This document shows positions 25,372 through 34,385 of a stretch of 64,000 nt of DNA, in pieces. The notes beneath the pieces were generated by a model. The model ran no database searches. It had not been told where the DNA came from and saw only the letters and a list, made by a program, of their open reading frames with translations. Source of the DNA: Duganella sp. BJB480 (GTDB taxonomy: Bacteria > Pseudomonadota > Gammaproteobacteria > Burkholderiales > Burkholderiaceae_D); NCBI GenBank assembly GCA_003416985.1, contig QVIN01000014.1:1-64000 (forward strand), in the 5' to 3' direction. The first letter of the stretch is position 1. Every line of letters starts with the position of its first letter. The position numbers and the translations under genes were made by a program.

Positions 25372-28368
25372 ATGTCCCAGCAACTGCAGCAGGCGATGGC
25401 GGCCGGTAACCTGGCCGAGGCGGGCACGCTGGCGCTGGCCCTGGCGCGGCTGGGCGAGCTGGCCATCATCGACCTGATCGGCCTGACCGGCCTGCTGACC
25501 GCGCAGGGCCGCACCGAGCAAACCATCTCGCTGTACCAGTTGTGGCTGGAGCATTGCGATTCGCCGCTGGAATACGTGGCCTGGTACAACCTGGCCGTGG
25601 TGCAGCTGCAGGCGGGCGACGAAGCCGGCGCCGAGCGCGGCTACCGGCAGTCGCTGCGGCTGCGTCCCGGCTTCACCGAAAGCCAGCTGGGGCTGGGCGC
25701 GCTGCTGGAGCGCCAACGCCAGCCGGAAGCGGCGCTGGCGCAGTGGCGCACCGCGCTGGACGACCTCGACACGGCGGCGGCCGCGTCGCCGGTGCTGCAG
25801 ATCCGCTTGTACAACAACATCGGCCGGCTGGCCGAGGCGCAGGGCGATCTGCCGCAGGCCGAGCAGGCGCTGCTGCACAGCCTGCAGCTGGATCCGCGCC
25901 AGCCGCTGATCGCGCCGCAGTGGCTGAACCTGCGCCGGAAGCTGTGCGCGTGGCCGGTGGTCGGCTTCGTGCCCGGCTTGAGCGAAAGCGCGCTGCGCCA
26001 TGCCACCTCGGCGCTGGCGATGCTGGACCTGAGCGACGATCCGGCGCGCCAGCTGGCGGCCGCACAGCGCGAGGTGCGCGCCACGCTGCCGCCGGCGCCC
26101 GCGCCGCTGGCCGACGGCGACGGCTACGGCCACCGCAAGCTGCGCGTCGGCTACCTGTCATGCGACTTCGGCGCACAGCCGGTGGGGCGGATGGTGGCCG
26201 AGGTGTTGGAGCTGCACGATCGCGGCCTGGTCGAGGTCTACGGCTTCTGCTGGAGTCCCGAGGACGGTTCGGCCCTGCGCCAGCGCCTGCTGCGCGGCAT
26301 GGACCTGCACGTGCCGATCGCCACGCTGAGCGACGCCGAGGCGGCGCAGGCGATCCGCTCGCACGAGATCGACATCCTGGTCGACCTGCACGGCCGGCTG
26401 CCGGGCGCGCGGCCGGGGATTTTGCAGCACCGTGCCGCACCGGTGCAGATCGCCTGGCTGGGCCAGCCCGGCACCAGCGCCATGGCCGCCATCGACTACG
26501 TGCTGGCCGACGCCGTCACCCTGCCGCCAGCATTGGCGCCGCACTACACCGAACAACCGCTGTACCTGCCGCACTGCTTCCAGCCGCAGGATCGCCGGCG
26601 GCCACTGGCGCCGCTGCCGTCCCGGCCCGCCATGCCGTCGCGGCACGGTCCGCTGTCCTGCTCTGCGTCGGCTGCCCCGTCCGCGCCGTCGTCCCGGCCC
26701 ACAGCGCCCTCCTGGTCTGCGTCGCCCTTCCCGCCCGCGACGCGCAAGGCCGCGCTGACTGCGCCCGCGCCGTCCGCCCGCGCCGCTCTAGGCCTGCCGG
26801 AGCCCGGCTTCGTCTACTGCTGCTTCAGCGCACCCGAGCACATCACGCCGGAGCGCTTCGCCACTTGGATGCGCATCCTGCATCAAGTGCCGGACAGCGT
26901 GCTATGGCTGCAATCGTCCAGCGAACCGGTGCGCGACAACCTGCGCGTGGCGGCCATGCAGCGCGGCGTCCCCAGCGAACGCCTGTGCTTTGCCGAGCCG
27001 GCCTCACCGGACCAGCAAGCGGCGCGCTGGCTGGCCGCCGACCTGTTCCTCGACACCGCGCCGCACGCGTCGGCCGACATCGCCGGCGAGGTGCTGTGGG
27101 CCGGCCTGCCGCTGCTGACCAGCACGGGCCGGGGCAGCGCCAGCCGCACCAGCGCCAGCCTGCTGCTCGCGGCCGGGCTGCCGGAACTGGTCACGGCCAG
27201 CGAGCAAAAATACGAGGCGCGCGCGGTGCGCCTGGCCGAGCGTCCCAAGGAACTGGCGCGGCTGCGCAACCGCCTGCGCAAGCACCGCGACAGCGCGCCG
27301 CTGTTCGACACCCCGCAACTGGTGGCCGACCTGGAGCAGCTGTACCTGCGCGTCGCCAAAGGTGTCAGCCCCGCCCTCGCGAACGCAGCACGCGCCGCAG
27401 CCGCTGCAACGCGCCCCGGCCCGCCGGGCACGGCCCACGACGGCGCAGCGTCCGGCGTTCGCGGCGCAGGCCTGGTCAGCATCCTGATCCCCGCCGACGA
27501 TCCGCTATCGCTGGAAACCACGCTGCTCAGCGCACTGGCCCAAACCTACGCCCACTGCGAAATCATCGTCGGCGACAGCAGCCCCGGCGGCGCCTGCCTG
27601 CCGCTGCTCAAACCGCACCTGAAAGCCCACCGCCGCCTGCGCTACGCACCCGCGCCCGGCCTGACGCCGCTGGACAACCTGAACCACTGCCTGGCCCTGG
27701 CGCTGGGCGCCTACATCGCGGTGGCGCCGGCCGGCGACACGCTGGCGCCGGACAAGATCGCCGTCATGCTGCCCTATTTCCTCGATCATCCACACGTGAG
27801 CCTGGTGGCCTGCTGGCGCCAGCCGCGCGCGCCGGACGGCCAGGCGCTGCCGGCGGCGCCGCTGTTCGCCGATGAAATCGCCGTCGGCGGCGGCTCGCTG
27901 GCCGAGCTGCTGCTGAGCGGCGACAGCGGCGCGACGGCCGCCGTGTGCGCGCCGGGCGCGCTGCTGTACAAGCGCGCCGGCATCGGGCCGGCGTTCGGCC
28001 ACTATCATGATCGTCCCTACCTGGACCGCGCCGACGTCGCCACCGCGCTGACCGCGCTGGCCGGCGGCGACTATGTCTACCTGCCGCGACCGCTGTCGAG
28101 CTACCGCGCCGCGCCGGCCGCGGCGGCCACGCCGCTGGCCCGGCTGGAGGCCGGCATCGAGGCGCTGGAGCTGCTGTTCCAGGCGCGCACGCACGGCCAT
28201 CGCTTCGAACCGCCGGAACGCTTCCGGCAACTGCTGTCGGCCCGACTGGCCGAATTAAATACCCTCGTCGTCACCCACTACGTCCAGCTGGCGGCCGACG
28301 CCGCCCATCGGGTCGACGCGCTACAGCGCACGATGCGCGTCGGCTACCAGCTGCTGCTGACCGCCTGA
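25372..28368 (+). CDS. Third TPR-GT41-GT2 protein, with a degenerate GT41 core
   Basis: A 998-residue paralogue with TPRs (~10-190), a GT41-like region (~250-660) and a C-terminal GT2-like domain (~700-900; VSILIPADDPLSLE), but no methyltransferase. Several otherwise conserved GT41 residues differ: the His of SDFxxH is Gln (CDFGAQPVG), the Lys of FNxxFK is replaced (CFSAPEHITP), and NAGTTASD reads HASADIAG. The GT2 metal motif is also weak (APAGDTLAP). Residues ~408-473 are a Pro/Ser/Ala-rich insertion absent from both paralogues. It may be a scaffold or an enzyme of altered specificity. Its stop lies 4 bp from the convergent PEP-CTERM gene. Confidence 0.8.
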   Translation: MSQQLQQAMAAGNLAEAGTLALALARLGELAIIDLIGLTGLLTAQGRTEQTISLYQLWLEHCDSPLEYVAWYNLAVVQLQAGDEAGAERGYRQSLRLRPGFTESQLGLGALLERQRQPEAALAQWRTALDDLDTAAAASPVLQIRLYNNIGRLAEAQGDLPQAEQALLHSLQLDPRQPLIAPQWLNLRRKLCAWPVVGFVPGLSESALRHATSALAMLDLSDDPARQLAAAQREVRATLPPAPAPLADGDGYGHRKLRVGYLSCDFGAQPVGRMVAEVLELHDRGLVEVYGFCWSPEDGSALRQRLLRGMDLHVPIATLSDAEAAQAIRSHEIDILVDLHGRLPGARPGILQHRAAPVQIAWLGQPGTSAMAAIDYVLADAVTLPPALAPHYTEQPLYLPHCFQPQDRRRPLAPLPSRPAMPSRHGPLSCSASAAPSAPSSRPTAPSWSASPFPPATRKAALTAPAPSARAALGLPEPGFVYCCFSAPEHITPERFATWMRILHQVPDSVLWLQSSSEPVRDNLRVAAMQRGVPSERLCFAEPASPDQQAARWLAADLFLDTAPHASADIAGEVLWAGLPLLTSTGRGSASRTSASLLLAAGLPELVTASEQKYEARAVRLAERPKELARLRNRLRKHRDSAPLFDTPQLVADLEQLYLRVAKGVSPALANAARAAAAATRPGPPGTAHDGAASGVRGAGLVSILIPADDPLSLETTLLSALAQTYAHCEIIVGDSSPGGACLPLLKPHLKAHRRLRYAPAPGLTPLDNLNHCLALALGAYIAVAPAGDTLAPDKIAVMLPYFLDHPHVSLVACWRQPRAPDGQALPAAPLFADEIAVGGGSLAELLLSGDSGATAAVCAPGALLYKRAGIGPAFGHYHDRPYLDRADVATALTALAGGDYVYLPRPLSSYRAAPAAAATPLARLEAGIEALELLFQARTHGHRFEPPERFRQLLSARLAELNTLVVTHYVQLAADAAHRVDALQRTMRVGYQLLLTA

Positions 28369-28372
28369 GACG

Positions 28373-28936
28373 CTAGGCGCGCTTGCGGCGGGCCATCAGG
28401 CCGAGGACGGCCAGACCGCCCAGCAACATGCCATAGGTCTCCGGCTCCGGCACGGCGGTGACCGAACCCCTTGTGTCGAGGCCGAGCGCGATCGAACCCT
28501 GGCCGCCAGGCACATTGTTTTTCACCACCAGCGCCAGCGAATTGAATTCGCCGCCGACCGCGCCGAAGTTCAGGCTCAGATGGTTGATCCCGGTGCCGCT
28601 GCCCTGGGTGACGTTCCAGTCGCCGACATCCTGGCCATTGACCAGCACATCCCACTGCACGCTGGCGCCGCTGTTCAGGACGTTCTGGGTGACGTTCAGG
28701 TCCAGCTCAAGATTGGTCGTGCCGAACACGCCGCTGCCCACATAGCTTTGCGAGACGGCGTCGCCACGGGTCATCGACCAGAAATAGCCGATCTCGGTCG
28801 GCGACACCGAGCCGATCGACGCAACCACCGTCGAGCTCGATGTCGGGAAACTGAAGCTGTACGTGCTGGCCTGCGCCGAGGCGGCCAGCGCTGCACTGAT
28901 CAAAACAACTGACCGCAGGAAATTCTTAGCTTTCAT
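28373..28936 (-). CDS. PEP-CTERM sorting-domain protein
   Basis: A 187-residue secreted protein. It has a signal peptide (residues 1-23, ending ASAQAS), a Ser/Thr/Asn-rich beta-type central region, and a C-terminal PEP-CTERM tail: VPEPETYGML, a hydrophobic segment, then ARRKRA. Such tails are recognised by exosortase (EpsH/XrtA), and these proteins typically accompany exopolysaccharide production. No exosortase gene is in the window. The start at 28936 follows AAAGGA. The upstream region it shares with rfbF is AT-rich, with no promoter I can assign. Confidence 0.9.
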   Translation of the reverse strand: MKAKNFLRSVVLISAALAASAQASTYSFSFPTSSSTVVASIGSVSPTEIGYFWSMTRGDAVSQSYVGSGVFGTTNLELDLNVTQNVLNSGASVQWDVLVNGQDVGDWNVTQGSGTGINHLSLNFGAVGGEFNSLALVVKNNVPGGQGSIALGLDTRGSVTAVPEPETYGMLLGGLAVLGLMARRKRA

Positions 28937-29232
28937 TTTGTAGTTCCTTTTGGGTGAATGATTCAGTATGAAAATTGCACGTCGAAAGTGAATATTACCC
29001 CGCTGCCACGCATATTTTGTTGTAATTTTGTACTTTATATTTCCCATTGTTTTTATCATTCGAGAACCGGCGGCGCCCCTTGAAATGGCTATCGACAGCC
29101 GGCCGCGCAATAACTGTGGTAAATCGCCATCGCCCGGTCTGTGGCACCAAACAGCCCCTGCTTTTCGTTTAAAATAGCCCGGGCGCAATAGACAATATGG
29201 TCTGCGTCAACTCATAACAATCCGGGGATAGC

Positions 29233-30006
29233 ATGAAAGCAGTCATACTGGCTGGTGGACTGGGCACACGGCTCAGCGAAGAGACCACGGTCAAGCCGAA
29301 ACCGATGGTGGAAATCGGCGGCAAGCCTATCCTGTGGCACATCCTGAAGAGCTATTCCAGCCACGGCATCAACGACTTCGTCATCTGCTGCGGCTACCGC
29401 GGCTACGTGATCAAGGAATTCTTCGCCAACTACTTCCTGCACACGTCGGACGTCACCTTCGACCTGCAGCAGAACAGCATGGAAGTGCACGAGCGCCACG
29501 CCGAACCGTGGCGCGTCACGCTGATCGACACCGGCGCCGACACCCTCACCGGCGGCCGCCTCAAGCGCGTGCGCAAGCACCTCGAAAACGAGGAGGCGTT
29601 CTGCTTCACCTACGGCGACGGCGTGGCCGACATCGACATCACCGCCTCGATCGCCTTCCACAAGCAGCACGGCAAGCTGGCCACCATGACGGCGGTGCAG
29701 CCGCCCGGCCGCTTCGGCGCGGTCGAGATCGACGGCCAGCGCATCGTCAGCTTCATGGAAAAACCGCAGGGCGACGGCGCCTGGATCAACGGCGGCTACT
29801 TCGTGCTCTCGCCCAAGGTGATCGACTACATCAGCGACGACGCCACCATCTGGGAAAAAGAGCCGATGGAAAACCTGGCCAAGGACGGCCAGATGGACGC
29901 CTACCGCCACCACGGTTTCTGGCAGCCGATGGACACGCTGCGCGACAAGATCCACCTGGAGGACCTGTGGGAAAGCGGCAAGGCGCCGTGGAAGCGATGG
30001 CCATGA
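29233..30006 (+). CDS. rfbF: Glucose-1-phosphate cytidylyltransferase
   Basis: A 257-residue nucleotidyltransferase making CDP-glucose from CTP and glucose 1-phosphate, the entry step to CDP-dideoxyhexoses. It shows the pyrophosphorylase signature LAGGLGTRL with EETTVKPKPM, then YGDGVADID for metal binding and FMEKPQGDGAWINGGYF typical of RfbF. The length equals that of characterised family members. It is the first gene of a plus-strand operon whose following genes are rfbG and rfbH, and its stop overlaps the rfbG start. Confidence 0.95.
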   Translation: MKAVILAGGLGTRLSEETTVKPKPMVEIGGKPILWHILKSYSSHGINDFVICCGYRGYVIKEFFANYFLHTSDVTFDLQQNSMEVHERHAEPWRVTLIDTGADTLTGGRLKRVRKHLENEEAFCFTYGDGVADIDITASIAFHKQHGKLATMTAVQPPGRFGAVEIDGQRIVSFMEKPQGDGAWINGGYFVLSPKVIDYISDDATIWEKEPMENLAKDGQMDAYRHHGFWQPMDTLRDKIHLEDLWESGKAPWKRWP

Positions 30007-31079
30007 CGCCCGCTTTCTGGCGCGGCAAGCGTGTCTTCCTGACCGGGCACACCGGTTTCAAGGGCAGCTGGCTGAGCCTGTGGTTGCAGCAACTGGGCGC
30101 GCACGTCACCGGCTACGCGCTCGAAGCGCCAAGCCAGCCCAGCCTGTTCGAGACGGCCCGGGTGGCCGACGGCATGACCTCCATCATCGGCGACATCCGC
30201 GACGGCGCCGCCCTGCGCGAGGCCATGCTGAAGGCGCGCCCGGAGATCGTCATCCACATGGCGGCGCAGGCGCTGGTGCGCCATTCCTACGCCCATCCGG
30301 TGGAGACCTACGCCACCAACGTCATGGGCCTGGTGCATTTCTTCGAGGCGGTGCGCAACACGCCCGGCATCAAGGCGGTGGTCAACGTCACCAGCGACAA
30401 GTGCTACGAGAACAAGGAGTGGGCCTGGGGCTACCGCGAGAACGAGGCCTTCGGCGGCTACGACCCGTACAGCAACAGCAAGGCCTGCGCCGAGCTGGTG
30501 ACGGCCGGCTACCGCTCGTCCTTCTTCAATCCTGAAAAATACGCCGAGCACGGCGTGGCGCTGGCCTCGGGCCGCGCCGGCAACGTGATCGGCGGCGGCG
30601 ACTGGGCCGAGGACCGCCTGATCCCGGACATGGTGCGCGCCATCGGCGCCGGCAAGCCGGTACGCATCCGCAGCCCGCACGCGATCCGCCCGTGGCAGCA
30701 TGTGCTGGAGCCGCTGTCGGGCTACCTGACGCTGGCCGAACACCTGTACCAGCAAGGCGCGGCGTTCGCCGAGGGCTTCAACTTCGGCCCGCACGACATC
30801 GACGCCCGCCCGGTCGAGTGGATCATCTCGCGCCTGTGCGAGAGCTGGGGCCAGGGCGCCTCGTGGGAACTGGACAGCGCGCCGCAGCCGCACGAGGCGC
30901 ACTACCTCAAGCTGGACTGCTCCAAGGCCCGCGCCCGCCTGCGCTGGCAGCCGCGCTGGCACCTGGGCCACACCATCGACATGATCGTGGCCTGGCACCA
31001 GGCGCACGCCCGGGGCGAGGACATGCGCGCGCTGACGCTGGCGCAGATCGACACCTATCAAAACACCGCACATATCTAA
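30003..31079 (+). CDS. rfbG: CDP-glucose 4,6-dehydratase
   Basis: A 358-residue extended short-chain dehydrogenase converting CDP-glucose to CDP-4-keto-6-deoxyglucose. The NAD-binding loop is TGHTGFKGSWL; TSDKCYEN and the catalytic Tyr-x-x-x-Lys in YSNSKACAE follow, then GRAGNVIGGGDW. ATG 30003 overlaps the rfbF stop as ATGA; an in-frame ATG two codons upstream (29997) is equally possible. rfbH follows after 10 bp. Confidence 0.95.
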   Translation: MTPAFWRGKRVFLTGHTGFKGSWLSLWLQQLGAHVTGYALEAPSQPSLFETARVADGMTSIIGDIRDGAALREAMLKARPEIVIHMAAQALVRHSYAHPVETYATNVMGLVHFFEAVRNTPGIKAVVNVTSDKCYENKEWAWGYRENEAFGGYDPYSNSKACAELVTAGYRSSFFNPEKYAEHGVALASGRAGNVIGGGDWAEDRLIPDMVRAIGAGKPVRIRSPHAIRPWQHVLEPLSGYLTLAEHLYQQGAAFAEGFNFGPHDIDARPVEWIISRLCESWGQGASWELDSAPQPHEAHYLKLDCSKARARLRWQPRWHLGHTIDMIVAWHQAHARGEDMRALTLAQIDTYQNTAHI

Positions 31080-31089
31080 GGCAGCAATC

Positions 31090-32415
31090 ATGAGTGAAGC
31101 AAAAACCAAAGAACAACTCCGCGCGCAAATCAACCAGCTGGTGGCCGAATACGGCGCGCTGGCCAGCGTGCCCAAGGCCTTCGAACCCGGCGTGACGGTG
31201 ATCCCGCCGGCCGGCAAGGTGGTGGGCGCGCCGGAGATGGAACTGATGGTCGAGGCCTCGCTGGACGCCTGGCTGACCACCGGCCGCTTCAACGACCAGT
31301 TCGAGGCCAAGCTGGCCAAGCTGATCGGCGTGGACTTCCTGATCACCGTGAACTCCGGCTCGTCGGCCAACCTGGTCGCGTTCAACACGCTGACCTCGCC
31401 CAAGCTGGGCGCGCGCGCGATCCAGCAGGGCGACGAGGTGATCGGCGTGGCGGCCGGCTTCCCGACCACCGTCAACCCGATCATCCAGTTCGGCGCGGTG
31501 CCGGTGTTCGTGGACGTCGAGCTGGGCACCTACAACATCGACGTCACCCAGCTGGAGGCGGCGATCTCGCCCAAGACCAAGGCCATCATGCTGGCCCACA
31601 CGCTGGGCAACCCGTACAACCTGGACGTCGTCACGGCGATCTGCAAGAAGCATAACCTGTGGCTGATCGAGGACTGCTGCGACGCGCTCGGTTCCACCTA
31701 CCACGGCAAGATGGTCGGCACCTTCGGCGACATCGGCACCATGTCGTTCTACCCGGCCCACCACATCACCATGGGCGAAGGCGGCGCGGTGTTCACCAAC
31801 AATCCCGAGCTGAAGATGATCGCCGAATCGTTCCGCGACTGGGGCCGCGACTGCTACTGCGCGCCGGGCAAGGACAACACCTGCGGCAAGCGCTTCTGCC
31901 AGTGCTTCGGCACGCTGCCGGAAGGCTACGACCACAAGTACACCTACAGCCACCTGGGCTACAACCTGAAGATCACCGACATGCAGGCCGCCTGCGGCCT
32001 GGCGCAGATCGACCGCGCGCCCGGCTTCATCCAGGCCCGCAAGGACAACTTCGCCTACCTGACCGAGCGCCTGCAATCGTGCGCCGAGTTCCTGATCCTG
32101 CCGCAGGCCACCGAGCATTCCGACCCGTCGTGGTTCGGCTTCCCGATGACGCTCAAGCCCGAGGCCAACGTCTCGCGGGTCGACCTGCTGACCTACCTGG
32201 ACCAGCACAAGATCGGCACCCGCCTGCTGTTCGCCGGCAACCTGACGCGCCAGCCCTACATGATCGGCCGCAACTACCGCGTCTCGGGCGAGCTGACCAA
32301 CACCGACCGCATCATGCACGACACCTTCTGGATCGGCGTGTTCCCCGGCCTGACGCGCGAGATGCTGGACTTCGCGGTCGAGAAGCTGGAAGCCTTCTTC
32401 GGCGTCAACTTCTGA
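31090..32415 (+). CDS. rfbH: CDP-4-keto-6-deoxy-D-glucose-3-dehydrase (E1, lipopolysaccharide RfbH type)
   Basis: A 441-residue PMP-dependent [2Fe-2S] dehydrase that removes the C3 hydroxyl on the route to 3,6-dideoxyhexoses. It has the aminotransferase fold, but the usual PLP Lys is His (PAHHITMGEGGA), the hallmark of E1. The iron-sulfur cysteines are visible as C-x-C-x7-C in CYCAPGKDNTC, with a further Cys pair at EDCCDAL. E1 needs a reductase (E3/DdhD-type), and no such gene is in this window, so it must be encoded elsewhere. Confidence 0.95.
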   Translation: MSEAKTKEQLRAQINQLVAEYGALASVPKAFEPGVTVIPPAGKVVGAPEMELMVEASLDAWLTTGRFNDQFEAKLAKLIGVDFLITVNSGSSANLVAFNTLTSPKLGARAIQQGDEVIGVAAGFPTTVNPIIQFGAVPVFVDVELGTYNIDVTQLEAAISPKTKAIMLAHTLGNPYNLDVVTAICKKHNLWLIEDCCDALGSTYHGKMVGTFGDIGTMSFYPAHHITMGEGGAVFTNNPELKMIAESFRDWGRDCYCAPGKDNTCGKRFCQCFGTLPEGYDHKYTYSHLGYNLKITDMQAACGLAQIDRAPGFIQARKDNFAYLTERLQSCAEFLILPQATEHSDPSWFGFPMTLKPEANVSRVDLLTYLDQHKIGTRLLFAGNLTRQPYMIGRNYRVSGELTNTDRIMHDTFWIGVFPGLTREMLDFAVEKLEAFFGVNF

Positions 32416-32422
32416 GGCAGCC

Positions 32423-33040
32423 ATGAGTCTAGCGGAGGCCGCAACGGCCCACGTCGCGCCGCTGGCCAACCTGCTGCCGCCCAACGCCCGCCTGCTGGTG
32501 CAGGCCGGCGCCGGCGACGGCGAACTGGCGCGCCACTACCACGCGCTCTATCCGGCCTCGTGCCTGCTGGTGGTCGACCCCGAGGCGGCCGGCGCCCAGC
32601 GCGCGCGCGCCTACGCCGAACGGGTCTACCAGGCCGACCTCGACACCGCCGGCCAGGGCTTGTACCAGCAGCTCACCTGGGCCGACGCCTGGATCTTCGA
32701 CGCCACGCTGGAACAGTTCGCGCAGCCGGCGCGGGTGCTGGCGCAGCTGCGCCGGGCGATCCAGTACGACGCCTGCGTGGTGGCCCGCGTCGCCAACGGC
32801 GCCCACTGGCAAGCGCCGGAGCGGCCGCCGCGCCACCAGCTGGAGATCGACGCCATGGTGGCGCTGTTCGAGGACAACGGCTTCCGGGTGGTCAACGGCA
32901 TCATGCTCAATCCGGGCCCGCTGCCGGCCGCCGTGGAAACCGCGCTGCGCCTGCAAGCCCTGCGCAGCGGCGTCGCGCCCGAGCCGCTGATGGAGGCGGC
33001 GCAGCCGTCCCACTACCTGATCAAAGCCATGCCGGCATGA
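32423..33040 (+). CDS. Small methyltransferase-like protein, probably degenerate
   Basis: A 205-residue protein with a Rossmann-type start LLVQAGAGDGELARHY resembling SAM motif I, then VVDPEAAGA and WIFDATLEQF. These match the overall spacing of the methyltransferase domains at the ends of the two GT41 fusion proteins (ELGCGDGAFAKAY, WVIDETLETL). The Cys of motif I is replaced and later motifs are weak, so activity is uncertain. It may be a detached, shrunken relative of that module. It begins 7 bp after rfbH and its stop overlaps the next start. Confidence 0.65.
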   Translation: MSLAEAATAHVAPLANLLPPNARLLVQAGAGDGELARHYHALYPASCLLVVDPEAAGAQRARAYAERVYQADLDTAGQGLYQQLTWADAWIFDATLEQFAQPARVLAQLRRAIQYDACVVARVANGAHWQAPERPPRHQLEIDAMVALFEDNGFRVVNGIMLNPGPLPAAVETALRLQALRSGVAPEPLMEAAQPSHYLIKAMPA

Positions 33041-33813
33041 GCACCATGAACGACACCCCGCACTACTACTGCATCGCCCACGCGCCGTTCGCCTGGGAGA
33101 TGCCGGACTTCATGACCATGGTCGGTTCCGGCGACTACGTGCCGGAACGCGGCCTGGCCATGAGCGAGCTGCTGACGCCGGAAAAGGCGCTGGCCAACCG
33201 CTACCTGGGCGAATACCTGGCGCTGTTTGAAATCCGCCGCCGCCTGATCGCCGAGAAGGCCACCGGCTTCGTCGGCTTTTGCCACTACCGCCGCTTCGCG
33301 CTGACCGAGCCGATCGGCGTGCTGACCGGCTTCAACTACCACGCCCACCCGGACATGCTGGCGCGGGTCAAGCCCGAGCATTTCTACGGCGACGGCAAGA
33401 CGCCGATCGTGCCGATCTCGGTCACCTTCGGCGGCAACGTGCTGCAGCAATACGAGGCCAACGGCGTGGCGCGCGACATGCTGATGTTCTTCGGCGACGC
33501 CATCGATTGCGGCGTGATCACCAACCTGGAGGCGGTCAACTTCCTCAGTAACCCGTCCTTCATCACCGCGCCCACCGTGGCGTACATCCCGGTGCAGTGG
33601 TTCGTCGAGATCGTGCACGACCTGGAGCTGGTGATGTCGCGCTACTACCGCCACCACTACGCGCAACGGCCCGGCTACGCAGACCGCAGCATGGCTTACT
33701 GCTGCGAGCGCCTGCAGGCCTTCCTGCTGTCCAAACGCATCGCCGAATGGGGCGCCGACAAGGTGATCTCGCGCGCGCTGGTGCTGCTGAACGCCGCCTA
33801 CCCCAACACCTGA
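33037..33813 (+). CDS. DUF4422 protein (putative glycosyltransferase)
   Basis: A 258-residue protein with the DUF4422 signature GFCHYRRF near residue 80 and an ordered set of aromatic and His residues downstream. DUF4422 proteins occur in capsule and O-antigen loci and are thought to be glycosyltransferases, without a well-defined donor that I know of. ATG 33037 overlaps the previous stop as ATGA. It sits between dideoxysugar synthesis genes, so transfer of that sugar is a reasonable guess. Confidence 0.75.
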   Translation: MSTMNDTPHYYCIAHAPFAWEMPDFMTMVGSGDYVPERGLAMSELLTPEKALANRYLGEYLALFEIRRRLIAEKATGFVGFCHYRRFALTEPIGVLTGFNYHAHPDMLARVKPEHFYGDGKTPIVPISVTFGGNVLQQYEANGVARDMLMFFGDAIDCGVITNLEAVNFLSNPSFITAPTVAYIPVQWFVEIVHDLELVMSRYYRHHYAQRPGYADRSMAYCCERLQAFLLSKRIAEWGADKVISRALVLLNAAYPNT

Positions 33814-33818
33814 ACGCC

Positions 33819-34385
33819 ATGAACATCGTCCCCACCGTCATCCCCGGCTGCTTCCACATCATCCCCGACGTCCGCCACGACGAGCGCGGCAGCTTCGTCA
33901 AGGTGTTCCACGAAGAGATCTTCCGCCAACACGGCCTGGCCACCGATTTCGCCGAAGAGTATTACTCGGCCTCGCACCGCGGCGTGGTGCGCGGCCTGCA
34001 CTTCCAGACCCCGCCGCACGAGCACGCCAAGCTGGTGTACTGCGTGCAGGGCGCGGTGCTGGACGCCGCGGTCGACCTGCGGCGCGGCTCGCCGACCTAC
34101 GGCCGGCACATCACGCTGGAGCTGAGCGCCGAGAACGGCCACATGCTGTACCTGCCGGCCGGGCTGGCGCACGGCTTCTGCTCGCTCGGCGAGCCGTCGC
34201 TGATGGTGTACAAGGTCACCACCACCTACGCGCCCGACAACGACAGCGGCCTGCTGTGGAACTCGGCCGGCATTCCGTGGCCGGTGCAGGACCCGGTCAT
34301 GTCGGCGCGCGACCGCCAGTTCGCCACGCTGGCGGAGTTCGACTCGCCGTTCGTGTACGACGGCGCCGCCGGAGCGCGGGCATGA
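33819..34385 (+). CDS. RmlC-like sugar-nucleotide 3,5- (or 5-)epimerase
   Basis: A 188-residue cupin of the dTDP-4-dehydrorhamnose 3,5-epimerase family, with HDERGSFVKVF, the catalytic-His strand RGVVRGLHFQ, and PAGLAHGFCSL. In this operon the substrate is more likely the CDP-3,6-dideoxy-4-keto sugar from rfbFGH than a dTDP sugar. A homologous enzyme, AscE, does this in the CDP-ascarylose pathway of Yersinia. It follows the DUF4422 gene by 5 bp and its stop overlaps the start of the reductase gene. The exact epimerisation cannot be read from sequence. Confidence 0.85.
   Translation: MNIVPTVIPGCFHIIPDVRHDERGSFVKVFHEEIFRQHGLATDFAEEYYSASHRGVVRGLHFQTPPHEHAKLVYCVQGAVLDAAVDLRRGSPTYGRHITLELSAENGHMLYLPAGLAHGFCSLGEPSLMVYKVTTTYAPDNDSGLLWNSAGIPWPVQDPVMSARDRQFATLAEFDSPFVYDGAAGARA

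Noticed and set aside
26592..26800. Frameshift in the third GT41 gene
   Set aside because: The frame stays open and resumes GT41 similarity on both sides, so I treat this as a low-complexity insertion, though an assembly error cannot be excluded.
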